A stretch of 64,000 bases of DNA from Streptomyces sp. NBC_00690 (GTDB lineage Bacteria > Actinomycetota > Actinomycetes > Streptomycetales > Streptomycetaceae), in NCBI RefSeq assembly GCF_036226685.1, contig NZ_CP109009.1, positions 7,033,501-7,097,500 on the forward strand, read 5' to 3'. Position numbers and translations under genes: made by a program. The stretch's first letter is position 1; each line of letters begins with the position of its first letter. The notes under the pieces were generated by a model that searched no databases, was not told where the DNA came from, and saw nothing but the letters and a program-made list of their open reading frames with translations. This document shows, in pieces, positions 1-8,628 of the stretch.

Positions 1-39
1 CGAACGACGCGGACGCAGACGGTTCACGGACCGGGTCAT
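1..39 (-). CDS. CoA-ester lyase (CitE/malyl-CoA lyase family), start only
   Basis: Only the first 13 codons lie in the window; the gene continues past the left edge. The visible peptide MTRSVNRLRPRRS matches, from memory, the N-terminus of streptomycete CitE-like malyl-CoA/beta-methylmalyl-CoA lyases, which commonly follow meaA in this pathway. Its ATG overlaps the stop of the mutase gene in an ATGA arrangement, implying translational coupling. The role, cleavage of methylmalyl-CoA to glyoxylate and propionyl-CoA, is inferred from family and position, because no catalytic residue is visible. Confidence 0.6.
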   Translation of the reverse strand, partial: MTRSVNRLRPRRS

Positions 40-2078
40 GCGGAAACCTCCAGAGGGTCGAGCTTGTTCGCTTTTCGGATCACATCGACGATACGGCCGA
101 TGATCTCCGTAATGCCGAAGTCCTTCGGTGTGAAGACCGCGGCCACTCCCACCGCCTTGAGGGCGACCGCGTCCCCCTGCGGGATGATCCCGCCGACGAT
201 CACCGGAATCGGAGTGTCTCCCGGTCCGCCCGGCCCCGGGGTCGTGGCGCCCGCGGCGCGCAGGCGCGCCAGCACATCGGGTACCAACTCGGTGTGCGAT
301 CCGGAGAGGATCGACAGCCCCACGCAGTGCACGTCCTCCGCCAGGGCGGCGGACACGATGTGCTCGGGCGTGAGACGAATGCCTTGGTAGATCACCTCGA
401 AGCCGGCGTCACGAGCCCGCACCGCGATCTGCTCGGCGCCGTTGGAGTGTCCGTCCAGCCCGGGTTTGCCGACCAGCAGCCGCAGCCGCCCCACCCCCAG
501 TTCATCGGCGGTCAGGGCCACCTTCTCGCGTACGGCCGACAGGGCGGGTCCCAACTCCCCCGCCACCGCGAGGGGGGCTCCCGCCACTCCGGTCGGCGCC
601 CGGAACTCCCCGAACACCTCGCGCAGGGCCCATGCCCACTCCCCGGTGGTGACACCGGCCCGGGCGCACTCCACGGTGGCCGGCATCAGATTGTCCGTCC
701 CCGCTGCGGCCTTCTTCAGCGCAGCCACGGCCGCGGTGGCCCTGGGTTCGTCGCGTTCGGTGCGCCAGGTGTGGAGCGCGGCGACGACGCGTGCTTCGTT
801 CGCCGGGTCGACCGTCATGATCGCGGCATCGAGATCGGCGGTGAGCGGATTGTCCTCGGTGGACTCGAAGATGTTGACGCCCACGATCTTCTCTTCGCCG
901 GCCTCGATCCTCGCCCGACGTTCGGAGTGCGAGGCGACGAGTTGTGACTTGAGGTAGCCCGACTCAACGGCCGCCATCACACCGCCCATCTGCTGGATGC
1001 GGTCGATCTCGATGGAGCACGCCTCCTCCAGTTCGGCCACCTTCGCCTCGATGACGTGCGAACCGGCGAAGATGTCCTCGTACTCCAGGAGGTCGGACTC
1101 GTGCGCCAGCACCTGCTGGATGCGCAGCGACCACTGCTGGTCCCAGGGGCGCGGCAGACCCAGCGCCTCGTTCCAGGCGGGGAGTTGCACCGCGCGGGCC
1201 CGTGCGTCCTTGGAGAGGGTCACGGCGAGCATCTCCAGGACGATGCGCTGCACGTTGTTCTCCGGCTGCGCCTCGGTCAGGCCCAGCGAGTTGACCTGGA
1301 CGCCGTAGCGGAAGCGGCGCTGTTTGGCGTTCTCGATGCCGTAGCGCTCCTGGGTGACGCGGTCCCAGAGGCGGGAGAAGGCGCGCATCTTGCACATCTC
1401 CTCGATGAACCGCACGCCCGCGTTCACGAAGAACGAGATGCGGGCCACCACGTCGCCGAACTGCTCCGGTGCGACCTGTCCGGAGTCCCGGACCGCGTCC
1501 AGTACGGCGATGGCCGTGGACATGGCGTAGGAGACCTCCTGGACGGGCGTGGCCCCCGCCTCCTGGAGGTGGTAGCTACAGATGTTGATGGGGTTCCACT
1601 TGGGAATGTTGGCCACCGCGTACGTGATCATGTCGGTGGTCAGCCGGAGCGAGGGGCCCGGTGGGAAGACATGCGTCCCACGGGACAGGTACTCCTTCAC
1701 GATGTCGTTCTGCGTGGTCCCCTGGAGCCCGGTGACCTCCGCGCCCTGCTCCTCCGCGACCACCTGGTAGAGGGCCAGCAGCCACATGGCGGTGGCGTTG
1801 ATGGTCATCGAGGTGTTCATCTGCTGGAGCGGGATGTCGTGGAAGAGCCGCCGCATGTCCCCCAGATGGGAGACGGGCACTCCGACGCGTCCCACCTCGC
1901 CGCGGGCCAGGACGTGGTCCGGGTCGTATCCGGTCTGCGTGGGCAGGTCGAAGGCGACCGAGAGTCCGGTCTGTCCCTTGGCGAGGTTGCGCCGGTAGAG
2001 CTGGTTGGAGGCTTCGGCGGTGGAGTGGCCGGCGTAGGTGCGCATCAGCCATGGCCGGTCCTTGCGACGATCGGTCAT
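36..2078 (-). CDS. meaA: MeaA-type B12-dependent mutase (ethylmalonyl-CoA mutase family)
   Basis: This 680-residue protein has the single-chain layout of acyl-CoA mutases. A TIM-barrel mutase domain fills about residues 1-500 (early YAGHSTAEASN and DLPTQTGYD stretches) and a C-terminal cobalamin-binding domain covers about 535-670. The cobalamin signature DxHxxG is present as DGHSNG at 542-547, with H544 as the expected cobalt ligand, followed by LSGSH and VGGIIP. In the ethylmalonyl-CoA pathway this enzyme isomerises ethylmalonyl-CoA to methylsuccinyl-CoA. It lies 8 bp after ccr on the same strand and overlaps the next gene by ATGA, so the three genes look co-transcribed. Methylmalonyl-CoA mutase is less likely because of the ccr linkage. 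Confidence 0.9.
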   Translation of the reverse strand: MTDRRKDRPWLMRTYAGHSTAEASNQLYRRNLAKGQTGLSVAFDLPTQTGYDPDHVLARGEVGRVGVPVSHLGDMRRLFHDIPLQQMNTSMTINATAMWLLALYQVVAEEQGAEVTGLQGTTQNDIVKEYLSRGTHVFPPGPSLRLTTDMITYAVANIPKWNPINICSYHLQEAGATPVQEVSYAMSTAIAVLDAVRDSGQVAPEQFGDVVARISFFVNAGVRFIEEMCKMRAFSRLWDRVTQERYGIENAKQRRFRYGVQVNSLGLTEAQPENNVQRIVLEMLAVTLSKDARARAVQLPAWNEALGLPRPWDQQWSLRIQQVLAHESDLLEYEDIFAGSHVIEAKVAELEEACSIEIDRIQQMGGVMAAVESGYLKSQLVASHSERRARIEAGEEKIVGVNIFESTEDNPLTADLDAAIMTVDPANEARVVAALHTWRTERDEPRATAAVAALKKAAAGTDNLMPATVECARAGVTTGEWAWALREVFGEFRAPTGVAGAPLAVAGELGPALSAVREKVALTADELGVGRLRLLVGKPGLDGHSNGAEQIAVRARDAGFEVIYQGIRLTPEHIVSAALAEDVHCVGLSILSGSHTELVPDVLARLRAAGATTPGPGGPGDTPIPVIVGGIIPQGDAVALKAVGVAAVFTPKDFGITEIIGRIVDVIRKANKLDPLEVSA

Positions 2079-2086
2079 CAGCGACC

Positions 2087-3424
2087 TCAGACGTTGCGGA
2101 AGCGGTTGATGGCGTCGAGGTGCTCGGCGCGCAGTTGATGGTCGCGGACTCCGAGACCTTCGCGGGGCGCGAGGGCGAGGACGCCGACCTTGCCCTGGTG
2201 AAGGTTGCGGTGCACATCGTAGGCGGCCTGTCCGGTCTCCTCCAGGGAGTAGACGCGGGAGAGCGTGGGGTGGATCTTGCCCTTGGCCACCAGTCGGTTG
2301 GCTTCCCAGGCTTCGCGGTAGTTGGCGAAGTGGGAGCCGATGATCCGCTTGAGGGACATCCAGAGGTAGCGGTTGTCGTACTCATGGGTGTAGCCCGAGG
2401 TCGAGGCGCAGGTGACGATGGTGCCGCCCTTGCGGGTGACATAGACGGAGGCGCCGAAGGTCTCCCGGCCGGGGTGTTCGAAGACGATGTCGACGTCCTC
2501 GCCGCCGGTCAGTTCACGGATGCGCTGGCCGAACCGCTTCCACTCCCGTGGGTCCTGGTGGTGCTCGTCCCGCCAGAACCGGTAGTCCTCGGCGGTGCGG
2601 TCGATGATCGCCTCGGCACCCATGGCCCGGCAGATCTCGGCCTTCTGATCGCTGGAGACCACACAGATGGGGGTGGCCCCACCGGCGAGGGCGAACTGCG
2701 TGGCGTACGAACCGAGCCCACCGCTGGCGCCCCAGATCAACACATTGTCGCCCTGCTTCATGCCGGCGCCGTTGCGGGAGACCAACTGCCGGTACGCGGT
2801 GGAGTTCACCAGACCGGGAGCCGCGGCCTCCTCCCAACTGAGGTGCGCGGGCTTCGGCATCAGCTGGTTCGACTTGACGAGAGCGAGTTCGGCGAGGCCG
2901 CCGAAGTTGGTCTCGAAGCCCCAGATGCGCTGTTCGGGATCGAGCATGGTGTCGTTGTGTCCGTCCGACGACTCCAACTCGACGGAGAGGCAGTGGGCCA
3001 CGACCTCGTCGCCCGGCCGCCAGGCATTCACCCCGGGCCCGGTGCGCAGCACCACGCCCGCGAGGTCGGAGCCGATGACGTGGTACGGCAGATCATGCCG
3101 TCGTGTCAGCTCCGAGAGCCTTCCGTACCGCTCTAGGAAGGCGAAGGTCGCCAGTGGTTCGAAGATCGACGTCCAGACAGAGTTGTAGTTCACCGACGAG
3201 GCCATCACGGCGACCAGCGCCTCGCCCGGGCCCAGTTCGGGCACTGGCACCTCATCGAGGTGGAGCGACTTGCGGGGGTCCTTGTCCTTGGTCGCCAATC
3301 CGGCGAACATCTCGGTCTCGTCCTTGCGCACGGTCACCGCGCGGTAGGACTCGGGCACGGGCAGCGCGGCGAAGTCGGCCGGCGTGGTGTCCGCCGACTG
3401 GATCGCGTCCAGGATTTCCTTCAC
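2087..3424 (-). CDS. ccr: crotonyl-CoA carboxylase/reductase
   Basis: The protein is nearly colinear with the well-known streptomycete Ccr (about 445 residues). Crotonyl-CoA is reductively carboxylated with NADPH and CO2 to ethylmalonyl-CoA, feeding acetyl-CoA assimilation and polyketide extender units. Visible landmarks are the N-terminal VKEILDAIQ, the SSVNYNSVWTS active-site stretch, ELESSDGHNDTMLDPEQRIWG, the NADPH-binding WGASGGLGSYATQ and the GSHFANYREAWEANRL segment near the C-terminus. A start 8 codons further upstream is open, but the GTG at 3424 is preferred: GGAGG lies 7 nt before it and the protein then begins like known homologues. A 424-bp upstream gap holds a palindrome that may be its operator. 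Confidence 0.95.
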   Translation of the reverse strand: MKEILDAIQSADTTPADFAALPVPESYRAVTVRKDETEMFAGLATKDKDPRKSLHLDEVPVPELGPGEALVAVMASSVNYNSVWTSIFEPLATFAFLERYGRLSELTRRHDLPYHVIGSDLAGVVLRTGPGVNAWRPGDEVVAHCLSVELESSDGHNDTMLDPEQRIWGFETNFGGLAELALVKSNQLMPKPAHLSWEEAAAPGLVNSTAYRQLVSRNGAGMKQGDNVLIWGASGGLGSYATQFALAGGATPICVVSSDQKAEICRAMGAEAIIDRTAEDYRFWRDEHHQDPREWKRFGQRIRELTGGEDVDIVFEHPGRETFGASVYVTRKGGTIVTCASTSGYTHEYDNRYLWMSLKRIIGSHFANYREAWEANRLVAKGKIHPTLSRVYSLEETGQAAYDVHRNLHQGKVGVLALAPREGLGVRDHQLRAEHLDAINRFRNV

Positions 3425-3666
3425 GGTGTTGCCTCCGGCCAAGCGCATCGGGGAAGTCCAGGGGGAGATGCCCCGCGGAATGCGGAATTGAGGGCGTTCT
3501 GCTGTGGAGGTGTGCCGTCGGTTCGGCGGGTGGTGCCTGGGGCAGCGCGGGTGGGCGCGGCGGGAGCCTGTGACGCAGGCGTCCGGGCGCTAGCTCGATG
3601 GCTTGCTGGGACAGCCGGCGTACGAAAGGTCTCTGCACGCCGGCCGCCCGGACGTTCTTCACGCTA

Positions 3667-3681
3667 TGGCACGGTGTGCCA
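3667..3681. promoter_or_regulatory. inverted repeat in the ccr upstream region
   Basis: A perfect TGGCAC-ggt-GTGCCA palindrome lies about 245 bp upstream of the ccr start. Related half-sites follow immediately (AGTGACAAGACACT, GCGTGCCACT, AAGTGTCA up to about 3723). The cluster looks like a repressor-binding region, possibly for the adjacent TetR protein. That link is inference. Confidence 0.4.
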
Positions 3682-3744
3682 AGTGACAAGACACTGCGTG
3701 CCACTAATTTCTCTCAAGTGTCATCCCGGCGACACGAATGAGCA

Positions 3745-3782
3745 ACAGCAGGGGCCACCCCTGGTGGGATGGCCCCTGCTGT
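3745..3782. terminator. strong hairpin downstream of the TetR gene
   Basis: A 13-bp perfect stem (arms 3745-3757 and 3770-3782, core CAGGGGCCA/TGGCCCCTG) encloses a 12-nt loop. It sits about 65 bp after the TetR stop codon on the minus strand and before the ccr promoter region. It has no T-tract, as is usual for streptomycete terminators. Confidence 0.7.
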
Positions 3783-3848
3783 GTGTCTGGAAGGTCATAG
3801 GCGACGCACTGGTCGCCGGGTGGGTCAGCGGCCCGTACGGGCCGCTGA

Positions 3849-4742
3849 TCAGCTCCGATGCTCCAGGAGAGCGCGCTCGATGGTGCGCATCACATCGTCC
3901 AGCGGGGCATCGGTCCTGGCCACGGCCACCAGCACCTTGTCCTGGCCGGTCACCACGGCGGACGCCCCGCCACGGGCAGTGGCACCTTGCTGTGCGTGCG
4001 TCCCCGAAGCCGCGTCCGCGGCGGTGTCCGCCCCCGGCTCGCCGACCTTGGCTCGCCCGGCTCCTATCCCCGAGCCGAATGTCTCCCGGACGATGGCAAA
4101 GGCGTGGTCGAGTTGTGCTTCCACATCGCCCTCGCCGCCCGCGCGCAGCCAACGGCGCAGCACATGGTTGTGCGCGGTGACGACCGCCGAGGCGGCGACC
4201 TCGGCCAGCAGGGGATCGTCATTGCCGTCGTGGTGGTCACGCTCGTCGAAGTGGCCCAGAAGATAGCGCGTGAACAACCGCTCGTAGCGGGCCACCGACG
4301 CGATCTCCCGCTCCCGCAGGGTGGGCACCTCGCGGGTCAGTCGATAGCGCTCCACGGAGACGGCGGGCGATGCCGCGTACATCCGCATGACTTCCTTGAT
4401 CCCCTGGCACACGGTGTCCAACGGGTGCTCGTGCGCCGGCGCCGCGTTCAGTACCGCCTCGGCCCGCACCAGGGTGTCGTCGTGGTCCGGGAAGATGGCT
4501 TCTTCCTTGGATCGGAAGTGCCGGAAGAATGTGCGCCGGGCGACTCCCGCCGCAGCGGCGATCTCGTCGACCGTGGTCGCCTCGTACCCCTTGGTCGCGA
4601 ACAGTTCCATGGCCGCGGTCGCCAGTTCTCGACGCATCTTGAGCCGCTGGGCGGCAGCGCGGTTGCCCGCGGCACTTTCGGGAGCGTCTGCGGCGGACTT
4701 CGGACGGGGTGACCGACGACTGGGGTCGGAGGGCTGGGGCAT
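3849..4742 (-). CDS. TetR-family regulator linked to ethylmalonyl-CoA genes
   Basis: A 297-residue TetR-type regulator. The helix-turn-helix region at about residues 40-90 contains ATAAMELFATKGYEATTVDEIA followed by AGVARRTFFRHFRSKEE, the typical recognition helix pattern. The remaining two thirds is the helical ligand-binding and dimerisation part. The C-terminus is longer than usual, with an Ala/Gly-rich linker near residues 235-260. The ATG at 4742 (MPQPSDPSRR) is chosen; in-frame ATGs at 4760 and 4829 would add 6 or 29 residues, and no option has an outstanding ribosome binding site. Its place between ccr and the hydroxyacyl-CoA dehydrogenase suggests control of this pathway, perhaps through an acyl-CoA ligand (inference). 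Confidence 0.85.
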   Translation of the reverse strand: MPQPSDPSRRSPRPKSAADAPESAAGNRAAAQRLKMRRELATAAMELFATKGYEATTVDEIAAAAGVARRTFFRHFRSKEEAIFPDHDDTLVRAEAVLNAAPAHEHPLDTVCQGIKEVMRMYAASPAVSVERYRLTREVPTLREREIASVARYERLFTRYLLGHFDERDHHDGNDDPLLAEVAASAVVTAHNHVLRRWLRAGGEGDVEAQLDHAFAIVRETFGSGIGAGRAKVGEPGADTAADAASGTHAQQGATARGGASAVVTGQDKVLVAVARTDAPLDDVMRTIERALLEHRS

Positions 4743-4892
4743 GCCCCGAACGTACTGCATCCGCGCAGGAGGGCGCGCCTTCGGGAGGCCCGTGCGGACG
4801 CCCTCGGCAGGCCCCCGCGAAGGACTCACGGAGGCCGCCGGTGGCTGTGTTCCGGACGGTAGTGAAAGGGTCCGCCCCCACCGGTTCGAAGA

Positions 4893-6695
4893 TCAGCGGC
4901 GGGCATGTTCGCGAAAGCCACGCCCCGACTTGCGGCCGAGGCACCCCGCGGCGACCAGGTGTTCCAGAAGCGGCGCGGGCGCGAGCCCCGGATCGCGGAA
5001 CTCCCGGTGCAGCGCCTTTTCGATCGCGAGGGACACGTCGAGCCCCACCACGTCGAGCAGTTCGAAGGGGCCCATCGGATAGCCGCCGCCCAACTTCATG
5101 GCCGCATCGATGTCGTCGGGGCTCGCATAGTGGTCCTCCAGCATCTTGATCGCATTGTTGAGATAGGGGAAGAGCAAGGCGTTCACGATGAAGCCCGCCC
5201 GGTCGCCGCAGTCGACGGGATGCTTCTTGATCCCCGCGGTCACCGAACGCACGGTGGCGTGGACCTCGTCCGATGTGAGCACCGTACGGACGACCTCGAC
5301 CAGCTTCATGGCCGGCGCGGGGTTGAAGAAGTGCATCCCGATCACATCCTGCGGTCGGCTGGTCGCCTTTGCACAGGCCACCACGGACAGTGATGAGGTG
5401 GTGGTGGCCAAGATGGCGCCCGGTCGGCAGATCCTGTCCAGGGCGGCGAACAGTTGCCGCTTGACCTCCAGGTCCTCGGCGACGGCTTCCAGCACGAGAT
5501 CCACTTCGCGGAAGGAGTCCAAGGAGCCCGAGGGGGTGATCCGTCCCAGGGTGCTGTCCCGGGCCTCGGCCGTCATCCGTCCCTTGTCGACGGAACGGGA
5601 CAGGGACCCTGCGATGCGGGCCTTGGCGTTCTCGGCCTTCGCCAGGGAGCGGGCGGCGATCACCACGTCGTGTCCGGCCCGGGCGAAGACCTCCGCGATC
5701 CCGCTGGCCATCGTGCCCGAGCCGGCCACTCCGACCGAGCGGACCTCGCGGCCCACCGGTTCCCTCAGCCCGGGCCGCACGGTCAGTGCGTCCGGGACCA
5801 CCGTGGAGGCATCGGGGTCACCCGTCGTCTCGGCAGCGGTGTAGGTGTAGAAACCGCGGCCCGCCTTGCGCCCGGTCAACCCCGCCTCGGCCAACTGTCG
5901 GAGGATCGGCGCCGGGGCGTGCAACCGGTCCTGGGACTGTGTGTACATCGCCTCCAGCACCGTGAGGGCGGTGTCCACACCGATCAGGTCCAGCACCGCG
6001 AGCGGTCCCATGGGCAGCCCGCAGCCCAGTCGCATCGCCGCGTCGATGTCCTCGCGGGACGCGTACTTCGACTCGTACATCGCCGCGGCCTGGTTGAGGT
6101 AGCCGAACAGCAGCCCGTCCGCGATGAAACCGGGCCGGTCTCCGATGGAGACCGGCTCCTTCCCCAGTTCGCGGGCGAGCGCGGTGACGGCTTCGACGGC
6201 GGCGGGCGATGTGAGTACCGACGAGACCACTTCCACCAGCTTCATCGCGGGCACCGGATGGAAGAAGTGCAGGCCCAGCACCCGTTCGGGGTATCGCCCT
6301 GATTCGGCGGCCAGTTGGGTGACCGACAGGGCGTTGGTTCCGGTGGCCAGGATCGTGGTGGGGCGCACCAGACCGTCCAGGGCCCGGAGGACCTGACGCT
6401 TGACCTCGTACGACTCGGACACGACCTCGATCACCAGATCGGCGTCAGCCGCGGCTTCCAACTCGTGGAAGGTCCGGAACCGGGCCAGGACGTCCTGCCG
6501 TTCGGCCTCGGTGATCCGACCGCACCGCACCGAGCGGGCCGTGGAAGCCTCCAGCCGGGCCACGGCCCCGAGGGCGGCGCTGGGACTGATGTCGATGCCG
6601 ATGACCTCGCGGCCGGACGTGGCGAGGAGTTCGGAGATGCCGGTGCCCATGGTGCCGAGGCCGACGACGGCGATGGTGCTCAGGGGGGTGTCCAT
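4893..6695 (-). CDS. two-domain 3-hydroxyacyl-CoA (3-hydroxybutyryl-CoA) dehydrogenase
   Basis: This 600-residue protein is a tandem duplication of the roughly 290-residue 3-hydroxybutyryl-CoA dehydrogenase unit. Each half has an NAD-binding Rossmann motif (VVGLGTMGTGISE near residue 10, VAGSGTMASGIAE near 320). Each also has the family signature around the catalytic His (HFFHPVPAMKLVEVV and HFFNPAPAMKLVEVV) and a C-terminal helical domain (GLPMGPLAVLDLIGVD and GYPMGPFELLDVVGLD). It interconverts 3-hydroxybutyryl-CoA and acetoacetyl-CoA and would feed the crotonyl-CoA used by Ccr. The N-terminal copy reads HFFHP where the second reads HFFNP. Repeats upstream at 6811-6892 and 6984-7010 are plausible control sites. 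Confidence 0.92.
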   Translation of the reverse strand: MDTPLSTIAVVGLGTMGTGISELLATSGREVIGIDISPSAALGAVARLEASTARSVRCGRITEAERQDVLARFRTFHELEAAADADLVIEVVSESYEVKRQVLRALDGLVRPTTILATGTNALSVTQLAAESGRYPERVLGLHFFHPVPAMKLVEVVSSVLTSPAAVEAVTALARELGKEPVSIGDRPGFIADGLLFGYLNQAAAMYESKYASREDIDAAMRLGCGLPMGPLAVLDLIGVDTALTVLEAMYTQSQDRLHAPAPILRQLAEAGLTGRKAGRGFYTYTAAETTGDPDASTVVPDALTVRPGLREPVGREVRSVGVAGSGTMASGIAEVFARAGHDVVIAARSLAKAENAKARIAGSLSRSVDKGRMTAEARDSTLGRITPSGSLDSFREVDLVLEAVAEDLEVKRQLFAALDRICRPGAILATTTSSLSVVACAKATSRPQDVIGMHFFNPAPAMKLVEVVRTVLTSDEVHATVRSVTAGIKKHPVDCGDRAGFIVNALLFPYLNNAIKMLEDHYASPDDIDAAMKLGGGYPMGPFELLDVVGLDVSLAIEKALHREFRDPGLAPAPLLEHLVAAGCLGRKSGRGFREHARR

Positions 6696-6810
6696 CGGGG
6701 GGACTCCAGGTGAGTGACGACTGAAGGGGCGGGTGCGCGCAGACCAGCTGGCACGAGGTGCCGGGGGAGGCGCGCGAAGGTGTTGGGGGTGCCCCGCCGT
6801 GCGATCGCAG

Positions 6811-6892
6811 GATGAAAGACGTACCCAGCGAAAGACATACGGGAGGGAAGACGTACCGAACGAAGGACGTACGGAACGAAGGTCGTGCGGGG
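6811..6892. repeat. five degenerate 16-bp tandem repeats upstream of the dehydrogenase gene
   Basis: Five head-to-tail units of about 16 bp match ACGAAGGACGTACGGA with small changes; successive units read GATGAAAGACGTACCC, AGCGAAAGACATACGGG, AGGGAAGACGTACCGA, ACGAAGGACGTACGGA and ACGAAGGTCGTGCGGG. They lie 115-200 bp upstream of the dehydrogenase start. The regular period and conserved GACGTAC core suggest an array of protein-binding sites. Confidence 0.6.
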
Positions 6893-6983
6893 GAATCGAC
6901 CAAGAGCTTCAACTGGGCGACGGCATGAGCCCGTCGCCAGCAGGGAAGGGTCGACGGGCTCTGTCCCGGAGCCTCGTCGTACC

Positions 6984-7010
6984 GCGGTGCATGACCGACT
7001 CATGCACCGC
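6984..7010. promoter_or_regulatory. 27-bp perfect inverted repeat between divergent genes
   Basis: Arms GCGGTGCATGA and TCATGCACCGC are perfect 11-bp inverted repeats around a 5-nt spacer. Length and symmetry fit a TetR- or LacI-type operator in the divergent region between the dehydrogenase and HEAT-repeat genes. The cognate regulator is unknown. Confidence 0.5.
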
Positions 7011-7075
7011 TGGTGCTTGCCGAACCGACTGCACTCGCGGTGGCTGCGTCACCAGGCCACCGGGAGAATGCGGGG

Positions 7076-7110
7076 GTTACCCGCTCACTTGAGATTAACT
7101 GGCGAGTAAC
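7076..7110. promoter_or_regulatory. GTTACYCGC inverted repeat ahead of the HEAT-repeat gene
   Basis: GTTACCCGC (7076-7084) and GCGAGTAAC (7102-7110) form an inverted repeat with one mismatch and a 17-bp spacer. It lies about 75 bp upstream of the HEAT gene start, a position that would overlap a promoter. Similar GTTACTCG motifs occur in operators of actinobacterial TetR regulators of lipid metabolism (from memory). Confidence 0.3.
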
Positions 7111-7185
7111 GAGCGCGCCAGCCCCCAGCGACTGTGATCTGGGTCGCCAGCGAACCGATTCTTCGTGGCGCTACGCTGATGCCCC

Positions 7186-7752
7186 ATGGACGAAGAGTTA
7201 CGTTCGCTGGCCAGGCGCCTACGGTCCGAGTCCGGGGGATCGCCGGCCTTCGAGCAGCTGCTGACCACTGCGGACCGCGAAGAACTGGCCCGGGTCCTCA
7301 TCGAATTCGAACGGCCTCTGTGGGCCAGGGAACTGGCCGCCTTCCGGCTGGGATGCGGAGAGGACCCCAGAGCGTTCGAACCGCTGGTCCTCCTGCTGAA
7401 CCACCGCGACCCCGACCGCTGTGTCGCGGCAGCCCACGCACTCGCCAAGCTCGCCGACCCCCGCACCCCCCGCGCCGCCGCAGCCCTCGCGACCAACGAG
7501 CGCAGGGTTGCCTACGCCCTGGTGCCCGTTCGACTGTTGACCCGGCTGCGCGCACCGGAGTCCGTACCGGCCCTGATCACCGTGCTGCGGCGCAGACTCG
7601 CTCCGCGAGATCCCCATGTGCGGGTGGCGCTGGCCTGTGTGGAGGGGTTGGGGGCTCTCGGTGACGCCCGGGCGAGGGCGGTGCTGGAATCGGCCCGCTG
7701 GCATCCGAGGCTCTCGGCGGCGGCCGAAGCGGCACTCGCCCGACTGCGCTGA
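7186..7752 (+). CDS. HEAT-repeat protein with a TTA codon
   Basis: A 188-residue soluble protein built of alpha-helical HEAT/PBS-type repeats. Recurrent units such as DPRAFEPLVLLLNHRDPDRCVAAAHALAKLADPR and APESVPALITVLRRRL recur at a spacing of about 35-40 residues, the pattern of a scaffold with no catalytic residues. Homologues in Streptomyces are sometimes mislabelled adenylosuccinate lyase; nothing here supports that enzyme. Codon 5 is TTA, the rare leucine codon read by the bldA tRNA, so synthesis may be restricted to late growth or development. It is a single gene closed by the strong hairpin at 7831-7871. Confidence 0.75.
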   Translation: MDEELRSLARRLRSESGGSPAFEQLLTTADREELARVLIEFERPLWARELAAFRLGCGEDPRAFEPLVLLLNHRDPDRCVAAAHALAKLADPRTPRAAAALATNERRVAYALVPVRLLTRLRAPESVPALITVLRRRLAPRDPHVRVALACVEGLGALGDARARAVLESARWHPRLSAAAEAALARLR

Positions 7753-7830
7753 CGCGACCTCATGTTCTTTGTGTCCATGGCGGCCGTCCCGCCGACATGG
7801 CCGGCCAGGGGAGGCGTCCCACGTACAGTG

Positions 7831-7871
7831 CCGCGGGCTCCGCAGCCGCCTTCGCGGTGCGGAGCCCGCGG
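7831..7871. terminator. bidirectional hairpin between convergent genes
   Basis: A 14-bp perfect stem (CCGCGGGCTCCGCA with its complement at 7858-7871) carries a smaller CCGC/GCGG hairpin in its loop. It lies between the plus-strand HEAT gene and the minus-strand secreted protein and can serve both. Confidence 0.75.
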
Positions 7872-7942
7872 CTCCCCCGATTCCCCCACCTAGACCGGAA
7901 GACCGGCGGTGGGGGCGTTGCTGCCCCTCAGCGGGGACGTGC

Positions 7943-8533
7943 CTAGTAGAGCTTGGCGACCGCGGTCTGCGTGGTCTTCTTGAAGCCCGCAAGCGGCGCA
8001 CCGCTGAGGTCGCCCAACTGGCTCCAGCCGACGACGGTCACCGTGCGGCCATCACGCCCCACCGAGTAGAGCGCGATGTCCGTCGAGCCGACCCGGGGAT
8101 CGGCGGTGTCCACGCTGTAGACGTGGGCACCCTCCTCCACATTGATCTTCCCGTGGTACTTGGAGGTGCCCTTCAACCCCGGGTACTCCTGCTGGAGGCG
8201 CTTCAGGCAACCGTTGATGGAGTTGCGCAACTGGGTCACCAGCGTCTTCGCCTTGGCCTCCGTGGCGGCGACCGTGATCGTCTGGTGAGCGCTGGTGTCC
8301 AACTCCGTCTGGAACAGCCGGTGCTTGCTGGACGCCTTGGGAGCGATCTTCTTGGTGCAGAAGTCGGCAGCGGCACCCGACTTGATCGCACCGGCCGTCC
8401 ACGGGGTGAGCGAGGCGGGCAGTTGCTTCGCCGTCAGGAAGGCGGGAGCGGGAGCCGCGCTGGCCGCGGACATCGAGGCGATCGTCATCCCGATGGCTGC
8501 GGCGGTCACGGCAGCGGTACGGAGCATGTTCAT
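7943..8533 (-). CDS. secreted protein with PknH-type sensor-like domain
   Basis: The 196-residue product starts with a clear Sec signal peptide (MNMLRTAAVTAAAIGMTIASMSAASA, cleavage likely after ASA near residue 26). The mature part, about 170 residues, has two cysteines (FCTKKIAP and NGCLKRL) and the alternating strand/helix pattern of PknH extracellular sensor-like domains of actinobacteria. It includes TAKQLPASLTPW, TITVAATEAKAKTLVTQLRNSINGC and the late VVGWSQLGDLSGAPL stretch. Such domains bind unknown ligands at the cell surface. The protein has no kinase or membrane anchor and is presumably released. It is divergent from the membrane HTH gene at 8710. Function is unknown. Confidence 0.7.
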   Translation of the reverse strand: MNMLRTAAVTAAAIGMTIASMSAASAAPAPAFLTAKQLPASLTPWTAGAIKSGAAADFCTKKIAPKASSKHRLFQTELDTSAHQTITVAATEAKAKTLVTQLRNSINGCLKRLQQEYPGLKGTSKYHGKINVEEGAHVYSVDTADPRVGSTDIALYSVGRDGRTVTVVGWSQLGDLSGAPLAGFKKTTQTAVAKLY

Positions 8534-8628
8534 GGAAGTGCTTCCCCCTGATGATGGTTGGTGGAACGGCCCTCAGCTTCAACGGCCACTCGACCGATCG
8601 GCAAGCACTCTTGCCGGGGGTGACACGA

